64,000 nt of DNA from Agriotes lineatus. Taxonomy: Eukaryota > Arthropoda > Insecta > Coleoptera > Elateridae. The notes under the pieces were generated by a model, which saw nothing but the letters and a program-made list of their open reading frames with translations, was not told the DNA's origin and did no database searches. The stretch lies in contig OW679197.1 of assembly GCA_940337035.1 (NCBI GenBank), positions 57,371,903-57,435,902 on the forward strand, in the 5' to 3' direction. Position numbers and translations under genes: made by a program. Shown here one piece after another: positions 1 to 11,546 of this stretch. Position 1 is the first letter of the stretch. The number at the start of each line of letters is the position of its first letter.

Positions 1-105
1 GCACCGCAACTGGGGCCATTATATTACAATTGACACCTCAACTGAGGCTTAATACTACAATTGACCCGCAACGTGAAGCCTTTATATTACAAGCGCCAAG
101 CCAAA
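1..105. repeat. Degenerate ~33-bp tandem repeat at the window edge
   Basis: Three imperfect copies are seen of a unit containing CAACTG or CAACGTG, a GGCC/AGGC/AAGCC core, and TATTACAATTGAC. They start near positions 5, 39 and 69. The unit is unrelated to the 12-bp minisatellite that follows and is cut by the window start, so a longer array may lie to the left. Confidence 0.5.
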
Positions 106-239
106 CGCCAAGCCAAGCGCCAAGCCACGCACCAAAAAAGGCGCCAAGTCAAGCGCCAAGCCACGCGCTAAGGAGAGCGCCAAGCCATGCGCCAAGCCAA
201 GCGCCATACTAAGCGTCAAGCCAAGTGCCAAGCTACGCG

Positions 240-770
240 CCAAGAAAAGCGCCAAGCCAAGCGACAAGCCACGCGCCAAGAAAAGCGCCAGACCGACCGC
301 CAAGCCAAGCGCCTAGCCAAGCTCCAAGCCAAACGCTAAGGAGAGCGCCAAGGCATGCGCCAAGACAAGCGCCAAACCAAGCGCCAAACCAAGCGCCAAG
401 CCAAGCGGCAAGCCAAGTGCCAAACCACGCGCCAAGGAGAGCGTCAAGCTATGCGTTAGGCCAAGCGCCAAGCCAAGCGCCAAGCCAAGTGCCAAGCTAA
501 GCGCCAAGCCACGCGCCAAGCTAAGCGCCAAACCACGCGCTAAAGAGAGCGCCAAGCCAAGCGACAAGCCACGCGCCAAGCCACGCGCCAAAAGATGCGC
601 TAAGCTAAGCGCCAAACCACGCGCCAAAGAGAGCGCCAAGCCAAGCGACAAGACACGCTCTAAGCCAAACGCCCAGCCAAACGCCCAGCCAAGCGCCAAG
701 CCAAGCGCCAAGCCAAGCGTTCAGCCAAGCGCCAAGCCAAGCGTTTAGCTAAACGCCAAGCCACGCGCCA
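240..770. repeat. Minisatellite segment duplicated at about 3395-3860
   Basis: The variant string that includes GCCAGACCG, GCGCCTAGCC and GGCATGCGCCAAGAC near 287-380 reappears in the same order near 3442-3540, about 3155 bp away. The 740-830 segment (GTTTAGCTAAACGCC, then CAAGCTATGCACCATG) also recurs near 3826 and 4498. The copies differ by point changes and by internal loss of units. Confidence 0.65.
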
Positions 771-1016
771 AGGAGAACGTCAAGCTATGCACCATGCCCA
801 GCGCCAAGCCAACCGCCAAGGCAAGCGCCAAGCCAAGCCCCCAGCCAACCGCCAAGTCAAGCGCCAAACCGTGCCCCAAGCCAAGCGCCAAGTTAAGCGC
901 CAAGACAAGTGCCAAGCCACACGCCAAGAAAAGCGCCAAACCAAGTAACAGACCACGCGCCAAGAAAAGCGCCAAGCCAAACGCCAAGCCGAGCGCCCAG
1001 CCAAGCGCTAAGCCAC

Positions 1017-1650
1017 GTGCCAAGGAGAGCGGCAAGCCAACCGGCAAGCCAAACGCTAAGCCACGCGCCAAGAAAACCGCCAAGCCAAGCGCCAAGCCAA
1101 GCGCCAAGTCAAGCGCAAAGCCAAGCGCCCAGCCACGCGCTAAAAAAAACGTCAAACCAAGCGCCAAGCCAAGCGCAAAGCCAAGCGCCCAGGCACGCGC
1201 TAAAAAAAACGTCAAACCAAGCGCCAAGCCAAGCGCAAAGCCGAGCGCCCAGCCAAGCGCTAAGCCACGTGCCAAGGAGAGCGGCAAGCCAACCGGCAAG
1301 CCAAACGCTAAGCCACGCGCCAAGAAAAGCGCCAAGCCAAGCGCCAAGCCAAGCGCCAAGTCAAGCGCAAAGCCAAGCGCCCAGCCACGCGCTAAAAAAA
1401 ACGTCAAACCAAGCGCCAAGCCAAGCGCAAAGCCGAGCGCCCAGCCAAGCGCTAAGCCACGTGCCAAGGAGAGCGGCAAGCCAACCGGCAAGCCAAACGC
1501 TAAGCCACGCGCCAAGAAAAGCGCCAAGCCAAGCGCCAAGCCAAGCGCCAAGTCAAGCGCAAAGCCAAGCGCCCAGCCACGCGCTAAAAAAAACGTCAAA
1601 CCAAGCGCCAAGCCAAGCGCAAAGCCAAGCGCCCAGGCACGCGCTAAAAA
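1017..1650. repeat. Higher-order repeat inside the minisatellite
   Basis: A block beginning GGAGAGCGGCAAGCC, followed by an AACCGGC variant and the AAAAAAAACGTC variant, recurs at about 1024, 1276 and 1468. The spacings are 252 and 192 bp, i.e. 21 and 16 units of 12 bp. This indicates amplification of multi-unit blocks, as expected from unequal exchange. Confidence 0.7.
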
Positions 1651-4600
1651 AAGCGCCAAGCCAAGCGCCAAGCCAAGCGCCAAGCCAAGCGCCAAGCCAA
1701 GCGCAACGCCAAGCGCCCAGCCACGCGCTAAAAAAAGCGTCAAACCAAGCAACAAGCCACACGCCAAGAAACGCGCCAAGCCAAGCGCCAAGCCAAGCGC
1801 CAAGCCAAGCGCCAAGCCAAGCGCCAAGCCAAGCGCCAAGCCACGCTCCAAGGAGAGCGCCTAGCGAAGCGACAAGCCACCCGCCAAGAAAAGCGCCACC
1901 CCATGCACCAAGGAGAGCGCCAAGCTAAGCGACAAGCCACGCGCCAAGCCACGCGCTAAGCTAAGCGCAAAGCCACGCGCCAAGGAGAGCGCCAAGCCAA
2001 GCGACAAGCCACGCGCCAAGCCACGCGCCGAGAAAAGCGCCAAGAAAAGCGCCAAGCCAAGTGCCAAGCCAAGCACCAAGCCACGCTCCAAGGAGAGGGC
2101 CAAGCGAAGCGAAAAGCCACCCGCCAAGAAAAGTGCCACCCCATGCACCAAGGAGAGCGCCAAGCTAAGCGACAAGCCACGCGCCAAGCCACGCGCTAAG
2201 CTAAGCGCCAAGCCACACGCCAAGGAGAGCGTCAAGCCAAGCGACAAGCCACGCGCCAAGCCACGCGCCGAGAAAAGCGCCAAGAATAGCGCCAAGCCAA
2301 GCGCCAAGCCAAGCACCAAGCCACGCTCCAAGGAGAGGGCCAAGCCAAGCGCCAAGCCAAACGTCAAGGAGAGCGCCAAGCCGTGCGCCAATACAGGCGC
2401 CAAGCCAAGCGCCAAGCCAAGCGCTAAGCCACGCGCCAGAAAAAGCGCTAAGAAAAGCCAAAAGCAAAGCGCCAAGCCAACCGCCAAGCCAAGCGCCAAC
2501 CTAAGCGGCAAGCCAAGTGCCAAACCACGCGCCAAAAAAAGCGCCAAGCCAAGCGCCAAGCCACGAGCCAAGGAGAGCGCCAAGCCAAGCGGCAAGCCAA
2601 GCGCCAAGCCAAGCGACAAGCCAAGCGCCAAGGCACGCGCTACGGGGAGCGCCAAGACAAGCAACAAGCCACGCGCCAAGCCACGCGCCAAGAAAAGCGC
2701 TAAGCCAAGCGCCAAGCCAAGCGCCAAGCCAAGCGACAGGCCACGCGCCAATAAAAGCGCCAAGCCAAGCGCCAAGCCAAACGCCAAGCCAAGCGCCAAG
2801 CCACGCGCCAAGAAAAGCGCCACGCCATGCGCCAAGCCAAGCGCCAAGTCACGCGCCAAGAAAAGCGTTACGCCATGCGCCAAGCCAAGCGACAGGCCAC
2901 GCGCCAAGAAAAGCGCCAAGCCACGCGCCAAAAAAAGCGCCAAGCCAAGCGCCAAGCCAAACGCCAAGCCAAGCGCCAAGCCAAACGCCAAGCCAAGCGC
3001 CAAGCCACGCCCCAAGAAAAGCGCCACGCCATGCGCTAAGCCAAGCGACAGGCCACGCGCCAAGAAAAGCGCCAAGCAAAGCGCCAAGCCAAGCCCCAAG
3101 CCAAACGCCAAGCCAAACGCTAAGCCAAGTGCCAAGCCACGCGCCAAGAAAAACGCCACGCCATTTGCCAAGCCAAGCGCCAAGCCAAGCGCCAAGATAA
3201 GCGCCAAGCCAAGCGAGAAGCCAAGCGCCAAGCCAAGCGCCAAGCCAAACGCCAAGCCAAGCGCCAAGCCAAGCGACAGGCCACTCGCCAAAAAAGCGCC
3301 AAGTTAAGCGCCAAGCCAAACGCCAAACCAAGCGCCAAGCCACGCGCCAAGAAAAGCGCCACGCTATGCGCCAAGCCAAGCGACAGGCCACGCGCCAAAA
3401 AAGGCGCCAAGCCAAGCGACAAGCCACGCGCCAAGAAAAGCGCCAGACCGAGCGCCAAGCCAAGCGCCTAGCCAAGCGCCAAGCCAAACGCTAAGGAGAG
3501 CGCCAAGGCATGCGCCAAGACAAGCGCCAAACCAAGCGTTAAACCAAGCGCCAAGCCAAGCGGCAAGCCAAGTGCCAAACCACGCGCCAAGGAGAGCGTC
3601 AAGCTATGCGCCAGGCCAAGCGCCAAGCCAAGCGCCAAGCCAAGTGCCAAGCTAAGCGCCAAGCCACGCGCCAAGCTAAGCGCCAAACCACGCGCTAAAG
3701 AGAGCGCCAAGCCAAGCGACAAGCCACGCGCCAAGCCACGCGCCAAAAGATGCGCTAAGCTAAGCGCCAAACCACGCGCCAAAGAGAGCGCCAAGCCAAG
3801 CGACAGGACACGCTCTAAGCCAAGCGTTTAGCTAAACGCCAAGCCACGCGCCAAGGAGAAGGTCAAGCTATGCACCATGCCAAGCGCCAAGCCAAGCGCC
3901 AAGTCATGTGCCAAGCCGCGCGCCAAGAAAAACGCGAAGCCAAGCGCCAAGTTACGCGCCAAGAAAAGCGCCAAGAAAAGTATTAAACCAAACGCCAAGC
4001 CACGCGCCAAATTACGGGCTAAGAAAAGCGCAAAGCCAAGCGCCAAGCCACGCGTTAAGCCACGCGCCAAGAAAAGCGCCAAGCCAAGCGCCAAGCCACG
4101 CTCCAAGGAGAACGTCAAGTTATGCGCCATGCCAAGCGCCAAGCCAAGCGCCAAGAAAAGCGCCAAGCCACGCGCCAAGAAAAGCATGAAGCCAAGCGAC
4201 AAGCCACGCGCCAAGGAGAGCTCCAAGCCATGCGCCAAGGCAAGCGCCAAGCCAAACGCCAAGCCAAGCGACAAGCCAAGCGCCAAGCCAAGCGCCAAGC
4301 CAAGCGTTAAGCCAAGCGCCAAGGCAAGCGCCAAGCCAAGCGCCAAGGCAAGCGTCCAGCCAAGCGCCAAGCCACGCGCCAAGGAGAGCGTCAAGCTATG
4401 CGACAAGACACGCTCTAAGCCAAACGCCCAGCCAAACGCCCAGCCAAGCGCCAAGCCAAGCGCCAAGCCAAGCGTTCAGCCAAGCGCCAAGCCAAGCGTT
4501 TAGCTAAACGCCAAGCCACGCGCCAAGGAGAACGTCAAGCTATGCACCATGCCCAGCGCCAAGCCAAGCGCCAAGCCATGTGCCACGCCGCGCGCCAAGA

Positions 4601-5600
4601 AAAGCGCGAAGCCAAGCGCCAAGTTACGCGCCAAGAAAAGCGCCAAGAAAAGCATTAAACCAACTGCCAAGCCACGCGCCAAATTACGGGCTAAGAAAAG
4701 CGCAAAGCCAAGCGCCAAGCCACGCGCTAAGCCACGCGCCAAGAAAAGCGCCAAGCCAAGCGCCAAGCCAAGCGCCGAGACAAACGCTAAGCCAAACGCC
4801 CAGCCAAACGCCCAGCGTTAAGCCAAGCGCCAAGCCAAGCGCCAAGCCAAGCGCCAAGCCAAGCGTCCAGCCAAGCGCCAAGCCACGCGCCAAGCCACGC
4901 GCCAAGAAAAGCATGAAGCCGAGCGACAAGCCACGCGCCATGAAGAGCTCCAAGCCATGCGCCAAGGCAAGCGCCAAGCCAAACGCCAAGCCAAGTGACA
5001 AGCCAAGCGCCAAGCCAAGCGCCAAGCCAAGCGCCAAGCCAAGCGCCGAGACAAACGCTAATCCAAACGCCCAGCCAAACGCCCAGCGTTAAGCCAAGCG
5101 CCAAGCCAAGCGCCAAGCCAAGCTCCAAGCCAAGCGTCCAGCCAAGCGCCGAACCACGCGCCATGGAAAACATCAAGTTATGCGAAATGCCAAGCGCCAG
5201 GCCAAGCGGCAAGCCAAGCACCAAACTACGCGCTATGAAAAGCGCCAAGCCAAACGTCCAGCCAAGCGCCAAGCCACGCGCCAAGGAGAGCGTCAAGCTA
5301 TGCGCCAGGCCAAGCGCCAAGCCAAGCGCCAAGCCAAGTTCCAAACCACGCGCCAAGAAAAGCGCGAAGCCAAGCGACAAGCCACGCGCTAAGCCACGCG
5401 CTAAGCCACGCGCTAAGAAATGCGCAAAGCCAAGCGCCAAGCCACGCGCTAAGAAAAGCGCAAAGCCAAGCGCCAAGCCTCGCGCTAAGAAAAGCGCAAA
5501 GCCAAAAGCCAAACCACTCGCTAAGCCACGCGCCAAGAAAAGCGCCAAGCCAAGCGCCAAGCCAAGCGCCAAGCCAAGCGTCCAGCCAAGCGCCAAGCCA

Positions 5601-6250
5601 CGCCCAAGGAGAACGTCAAGTTATGCGCCATGCCAAGCGCCAAGCCAAGCGCCAAGCCAAGTGCCAAGCCACGCGCCAAGAAAAGCATGAAGCCAAGCGA
5701 CAAGCCACGCGCCAAGGAGAGCTCCAAGCCATGCGCCAAGGCAAGCGCCAAGCCAAACGCCAAGCCAAGCGACAAGCCAAGCGCCAAGCCAAGCGCCAAG
5801 CCAAGCGCCCAGCCAAGCGTTAAACCAAGCGCCAAGCCAAGCGCCAAGCCAAGCGCCAAGCCACGCGCTAAGAAAAGCGCCAAGCCAAACGCCAAGCCAA
5901 GCGACAAGCCAAGCGCCAAGCCAAGCGCCAAGCCAAGCGCCAAGCCAAGCGCCAAGCCAAGCGCCAAGCCAATCGCCAAGCCAAGTTCCAAACCACGCGC
6001 CAAGAAAAGCGCGAAGCCAAGCGACAAGCCACGCGCTAAGCCACGCGCTAAGCCACGCGCTAAGCCACGCGCTAAGCCACGCGCCAAGAAAAGCGCCAAG
6101 CCAAGCGCCAAGCCAAGCGCCAAGCCAAGCGTCCAGCCAAGCGCCAAGCCACGCCCAAGGAGAACGTCAAGTTATGCGCCATGCCAAGCGCCAAGCCAAG
6201 CGCCAAGCCAAGTGCCAAGCCACGCGCCAAGAAAAGCATGAAGCCAAGCG
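5601..6250. repeat. ~551-bp higher-order duplication in the minisatellite
   Basis: The rare frame-breaking variant CGCCCAAGGAGAACG followed by TCAAGTTATGCGCCATG occurs at 5601 and again at 6152, with matching downstream variants (AAAAGCATGAAG, GAGCTCCAAGCCATG). The 551-bp offset is not a multiple of 12 because each copy carries the same one-base deletion. That marks the two as a recent segmental duplication. Confidence 0.65.
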
Positions 6251-8075
6251 ACAAGCCACGCGCCAAGAAGAGCTCCAAGCCATGCGCCAAGGCAAGCGCC
6301 AAGCCAAACGCCAAGCCAAGCGACAAGCCAAGCGCCAAGCCAAGCGCCAAGCCAAGCGCCAAGCCATGCGTTAAACCAAGCGCCAAGCCAAGCGCCAAGC
6401 CAGGCGCCAAGCCAAGCGCCAAGCCAAGCGCCAAGCCACGCGCTAAGAAAAGCGCAAAACCAAGTGTCAAGCCACGCGCCAAGAAAAGCAAGAAGCCAAG
6501 CGACAAGCCACGCGCCAAGGAGAGCTTCAAGCCATGCGCCAAGGCAAGCGCCAAGCCAAACGCCAAGCCAAGCGACAAGCCAAGCGCCAAGCCAAGCGCC
6601 AAGCCAAGCGCCAAGCCAAGCGTTAAGCCAAGCGCCAAGCCAAGCGCCAAGCCAAGCGCCAAGCCAAGCGTCCAGCCAAGCGCCAAGCCACGCGCCAAGG
6701 AAAACGTCAATTTATGCGAAATGCCAAGCGCCAGACCAAGCGGCAAGCCAAGCACCAAACTACGCGCTAAGAAAAGCGCCAAGCCAAACGTCCAGCCAAG
6801 CGCCAAGCCACGCGCCAAGGAGAGCGTCAAGCTATGCGCCAGGCCAAGCGCCATGCCAAGCGCCAAGCCAAGTTCCAAACCACGCGCCAAGAAAAGCGCC
6901 AAGCAAAGCGCCAAGCCAAGCCCCAAGCCAAACGCCAAGCCAAACGCTAAGCCAAGTGCCAAGCCACGCGTCAAGAAAAGCGCCAAGCCAAGCGCCAAGC
7001 CACGCGCCAAGGAAAACGCCACGATATGCGCTAAGCCACGAGCCAAGGAGAGCACCAATCCAAGCGGCAAGCCAAGCGCCATTCTAAGCGGCAAGCCAAG
7101 TGCCAAGCTACGCGCCAACCACACCTTAAGAAAAGCGCCAAGCCAAACGCCCAACCAAGCTCCAAGCCACGCGCCAAGGAAAGCGCCAAGGCATGCGTCA
7201 AGCCAAGCGTCAAGCCAATCACCAGGCCAAGTGCCAAGCCACGCGCCAAGAAAAGCGCCACCCCATGCACCAAGCCAAGCGCCAAGTTTAGCGTTAAGCC
7301 AAGCGCCCAGCCACGCGCTAAAAAAAGCGCCAAACCAAGCGCCAAGCGAAGCGCCAATCCAAGCGCCCAGCCAAGCGCCAAGTTACGCGCCAGGCCACGC
7401 GCCAAGAAAAGCGCCAAGCCAAGCGCCGAGACAAACGTTAAGCCAAACGCCCAGTCAAGCGTCAAGCCACGCGCCAAGCTAAGTGTCAAGCCACGCGCCA
7501 AAAAAAGCGCCAAGCCAAGCAACAAGCCACGCCCAAGAAAAGCGCCAAGCCAAGCGCCAAGCCAACGGCCAAGCCACGCTCCATGGAGAGCGTTAAGCCA
7601 CGCGCCAAAAAGGGCGCTAAGCCAAGCGACAAGCCACGCGCCAAGCTAAGCGCCAAACCACGCGCCAAGGAGAGCGCCAGCCAAGCGACAAGCCACGCAC
7701 CAAGCCACGCGCCAAGAAATTCGCCAAGCCAAGCGCCAAGCCGAGCGCCAAGCCACGCTCCAAGCTAAGCGCCAAACCACGCGCCAAGGAAAGCGCCAAG
7801 CCAAACGACAAGCCACGCGCCAAGCCAAGCGCCAAGCCAAGCGCCAAGCCAAACGCCAAGGAGAGCGCCAAGCCATGCGCCACGACAGGCGCCAAGCCAA
7901 ACGGCAAGCAAAGTGGCAAGCCAAGTGCCAAGCCACGCCCCAAGAAAAGCGCCACGCCAAGCCAACTGCCAAGCCAAGTGCCCAGCCAAGCGCCAAGCCA
8001 CGCGCCAAGAACAGCGCCAAGCCAAGCGCCAAGCCAAGCGCCAAGCCAAGCGAAAAAGCCAAGCGCCAAGTTCTG

Positions 8076-10845
8076 CTGTGAAAGTTGGGTTGAGAAATGT
8101 AATAATTGGCACCTTATCTACCATCCCACCTAGAGACAAGTGCTATGCTGTCTAACAGTTTCTATAGTTTTTCCAAAACATGCATTATTCATTAATTTAT
8201 ATAAATTTTTTTAAAATGTGTTAGTTGACTGGGCTCGTAATTTTGTATTTAGGTTTATACAGTGAGAATAATGTAAGACTGTACATGTGTTACGGTATAA
8301 ATTCATCAGATCGACATAGGTCGTATTGATTGTTCAAAAACGGGTACAAACTACAGGGTTCGTCGGCTTTCCCTAGAAATCACAGATCTTAATGTGCTGG
8401 AGCAGATTTTGTTGCTCCGGTTACCTGCACTTAACGCAGTCGGGAAGGCGTGGTTCGAAGACTTAAATGAAAAACCGACGGGGTACTTACCCTAAAGCTT
8501 GCTTAAAAGAAAAAGAAATGCCTGAGCGCCACTTGGTTCTGATTAAGGGTGGCTAACGTGTCTAGAACCAAGAACAATACACGTAGCCTATATAGAAGTC
8601 CTTCAGGTATGTTGCTGAACACCTGAACACCTCAGCCTGTTGTTTACCAAGCCTCCTCCGAGTAGCCGGGTGACCTTGTCGTTAAATCACTTACCTTCAA
8701 GGCCACCGTCACTAAAGTATAACAAAAGAACACTGGCACTAGCCCAGAGCTTGGGGCTTACTTATCAAAAGAGCATGCTTTAACTTCACAAAATTAATTA
8801 CACTTGGCCTTTGCCACACTAGATTAGTTAATGACCCAAAAGGGGTTTCAAAATTCATAAAAAGAATGAACTGACTAACAGGTTTATTAATTAAAGAAAC
8901 AAATGACAGTTTACACAAATCGGTACATTAAAACAAACACCCGGAGGTGAGTTTCAATTTAGTAATAAGATATCCTACGTGAATATGAAAGGGGGCCCCA
9001 CAAAAACCAAAATATATCTTAAGGGCTAGTTACAAAGACACAAAAAAAACACAATATTATCCAAAACAAAGGACATAAAATGGGCGCCAGGAGTAAAGCC
9101 CCTGGTAAACATTAATTGAGACAGATCATAAGTCCTAGCGGACGTACGCAACGTTTATAAGCACTGACGCACAATAAAATATAAAATCGCACCTTAAGTT
9201 AGGCACCAGAGTTAATTTAGTTGATACAATACAAGGCTCCTACCTGAGTTGAAGCATGCAGTATTAGATGCCGATGTAATCGTCCTCGTGGAGGCTTGGC
9301 AAGACGTGCAAAAGGTGTAGCAAATTCTCCAGAAGAGGCAGCAAACATCAATCGAAGAAGTGTGACAGCAAACAACACTATATTGCGAAGCGGGCCCTTC
9401 CTTTTAATTAACCCCGACGTTGACACAGATCTGCATTACGCAATAGTTCTTTCCCGACTTAACAGGGAAAAAGGTTAGTTGAGGTTCTTCAGATATCGTT
9501 TCTGATCAAATCGGCAAAAAGTGCCAAAAGTCTCCCCGGAGACCAAACTGTATGAAACGAAAATCGGCCAATTTAACAACGTCGAGTTAAATACACTTCC
9601 TCTGCCCACCGCACATTTTCGAAGACACCCAAGAATAAATGTTCACTTCGAAGATTCGGGTTTAACTGCACTCGCCATTAACGTGCCCCAAAGGCACTTG
9701 AAAAGTTTGCACAAACGCCAAAAAGGATTCACCATGTTAATCACCAAATGTTAGCAAAAGCTCACAAAAACAACGCAGCCAAAAGTTCATTAATGCGTTA
9801 ACAAAAACTCCCCCAACTGCAGCGTCACGCCACAGTCGGGGGCGCGAAATTTCACATACGTCTTGCTCACTCAAATGCTGGGGTACAGATTCCTAATTTT
9901 CAAATCGAACTCCGCGCGAAGAACACAATGGAAAAGAGTTTAGAACTCCCAAACCACTAATTTTAAATGCATCATTCCCTAAGGAGTTATCAATTTTTAT
10001 TTCCTTCACACAAAGCTTGGTGCAACTACACGCAGCATAATGTCATAGCTGAATTGGCAAAATAAGCACAGAGTTTCGAGAAGCCCCGGGTAACAAAACA
10101 AGATAAGAATTCCCGTGCATTCACTATGCCACGTATATAGAGTTTTCGACCTTAAGTATCAACTTACCAGCGCGGCTCCTGAAGAATACCAAGAAATATA
10201 TTTAGGTTCTGAAATCGATGTTTAAATGTGTGACAACAAAGAATTCATTTGAGAGCTTAATTACATTAGGCAGAAAGCAAATTGAAGGTTGAGATACAAA
10301 GCGATCTATCTGGAACAGTGAACAAAGAATGCCTTATCGTTATCGCTGTAATTCGGAGATTTGAAACTAAACGGCACTGCTTGCCATAAACGACGTAGTT
10401 CCGAGAACTATTTACAAGAGCAACCAAAGCGATGCACAAAATTTGGGGCGCTCACATAGTATCAGCAATACGAAATCAAAGAAGGAATTCACGGTCACGA
10501 AATAAATATGCGAGGCGCAAGCATTTCATCGCCCGCCGGACTAAATTTAAATGTAACTAGTACAGGGCCGAATCCAGGAAAAATTCGGGCCGAATATTTT
10601 TAACTAAGTTCACCAATAACACCCTATAGTGGGATTAATGACAATAGAGACTTAACGAGGTCGAATATTCTAACACATGGCTGAATTATGCAAAATTAGA
10701 CATAGGGAACTTACTTAATGTTACCATGGTATTAGTAAACAAAATACCAACACAGTGACTACTGAAACTAATTGAAACTGGATTATTTCATTGTAATTTC
10801 AAAACCGACAATTGTTACTAGCATGGGCAAATTGATTAATGCGAA
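8076..10845. other. No recognisable gene; spacer between minisatellite and BEL element
   Basis: 2.8 kb of mixed-composition DNA. Only short ORFs without recognisable domains occur (the longest is about 80 codons and runs into the LTR). I see no obvious terminal repeats, splice-supported exons or tandem structure. It could be an older decayed element, but nothing in it identifies one. Confidence 0.6.
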
Positions 10846-11508
10846 TGAACAGAGATGCCTGAGAGGCTGTATCAGGACTCCGTTACTTTGCGCTGATTCT
10901 ATCCGTCAAGCACGTAAACAAGACTGTGTTTACGTTTTAAACCAATGTAGTCAATGGTACTTGAAACGGACGGCAGTAGAGACACTAACCCTCGGAGCAC
11001 AGCCTCATGCCCCGTGAATATTATGGCTTAGTAAGGGTAGTGAATGAATCAAACATTAAATGCAGATTGATTTTTATTATGAAAATAGACTAGTATTTAT
11101 ATAAAACTAAAAATGCTTAACGCAGTAACAATATCAAAGTTCATAATAGTGTAATAGAACGCGTTTAAAGGTCCGCAAAGACCGCAACTCAGCATGATAA
11201 GCTTTTATATTTCCGCATCGGTTTGCAGGCTGAGCGTTGAACTTGGCTTTTCTAGGTCGCCGAGTTGCATTTTCACTTAATGTTGGCGAAATAATATTCG
11301 TTTAAGGTTTCGTAAATGGGAACTGAATTTTGCCTGTTTTAATTCAAGATTAAAACAGATATAAATTACGTATAAACTTGCGAAATTATGAAGTAAAACT
11401 GGAGGTTAAAACTGTTTGTTTATGAAATCAGAATTACATTTCGAACTTCTGACTGGCTTCGTAAATTTTGTTATTAAAATTTATGTGTGTTTAAACCAAG
11501 TTTAAACA
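10846..11508 (-). repeat. 3' LTR of the BEL/Pao element
   Basis: Because the element runs on the minus strand, this left-hand copy is the 3' LTR. The first ~300 bp (10846-11145) match the right-hand LTR almost perfectly, and so do the last ~40 bp. The part in between, about 11146-11460, is largely different from the partner LTR. It carries TATATAAATA and AATAAA-type motifs in element sense. Confidence 0.85.
11094..11103 (-). promoter_or_regulatory. LTR TATA box with nearby AATAAA
   Basis: In element sense this reads TATATAAATA, followed about 20 bp downstream by AATAAAA (plus-strand TTTTATT near 11072-11078). The equivalent site in the other LTR, 19110-19117, keeps TATAAATA. The arrangement suits an LTR promoter and polyadenylation region; the exact R boundaries cannot be read from sequence alone. 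Confidence 0.5.
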
Positions 11509-11546
11509 TATTGCCAATTTTAGGCCGAAGAAAAAGAAAAGGAAAA

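Larger units (their letters stand above)
100..8075. repeat. 8-kb minisatellite, 12-bp unit AAGCCAAGCGCC
   Basis: The stretch consists of variants of the 12-bp unit AAGCCAAGCGCC. Recurrent variants are AAGCCACGCGCC, AAGAAAAGCGCC, AAGGAGAGCGCC and AAGCCAAACGCC. The consensus has no stop codon in any of the six frames, so long ORFs appear on both strands. Those on the plus strand read as AKPS, PSQA or KRQA repeats, those on the minus strand as LGLA, WRLA or AWLG repeats. No single frame persists: insertions and deletions not divisible by three shift it (for example CGCCCAAGG near 5601 and 6152). I therefore treat it as non-coding satellite, not a gene. Larger segments recur inside it and are listed separately. 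The right edge decays near 8060-8075. Confidence 0.93.

Noticed and set aside
794..7482. Long basic (AKPS/PSQA) and hydrophobic (LGLA) ORFs up to 476 codons, with histone-H1-like KKSAKPSAKP stretches
   Set aside because: They exist only because the 12-bp unit lacks stops in all frames. They overlap on both strands, switch frames at indels, and show no start context or splice support.
11509..11545. Polypurine tract next to the BEL 3' LTR
   Set aside because: The bases abutting the LTR in element sense are not purine-rich; the nearby AAGAAAAAGAAAAGG run lies on the plus strand, opposite to the expected sense.
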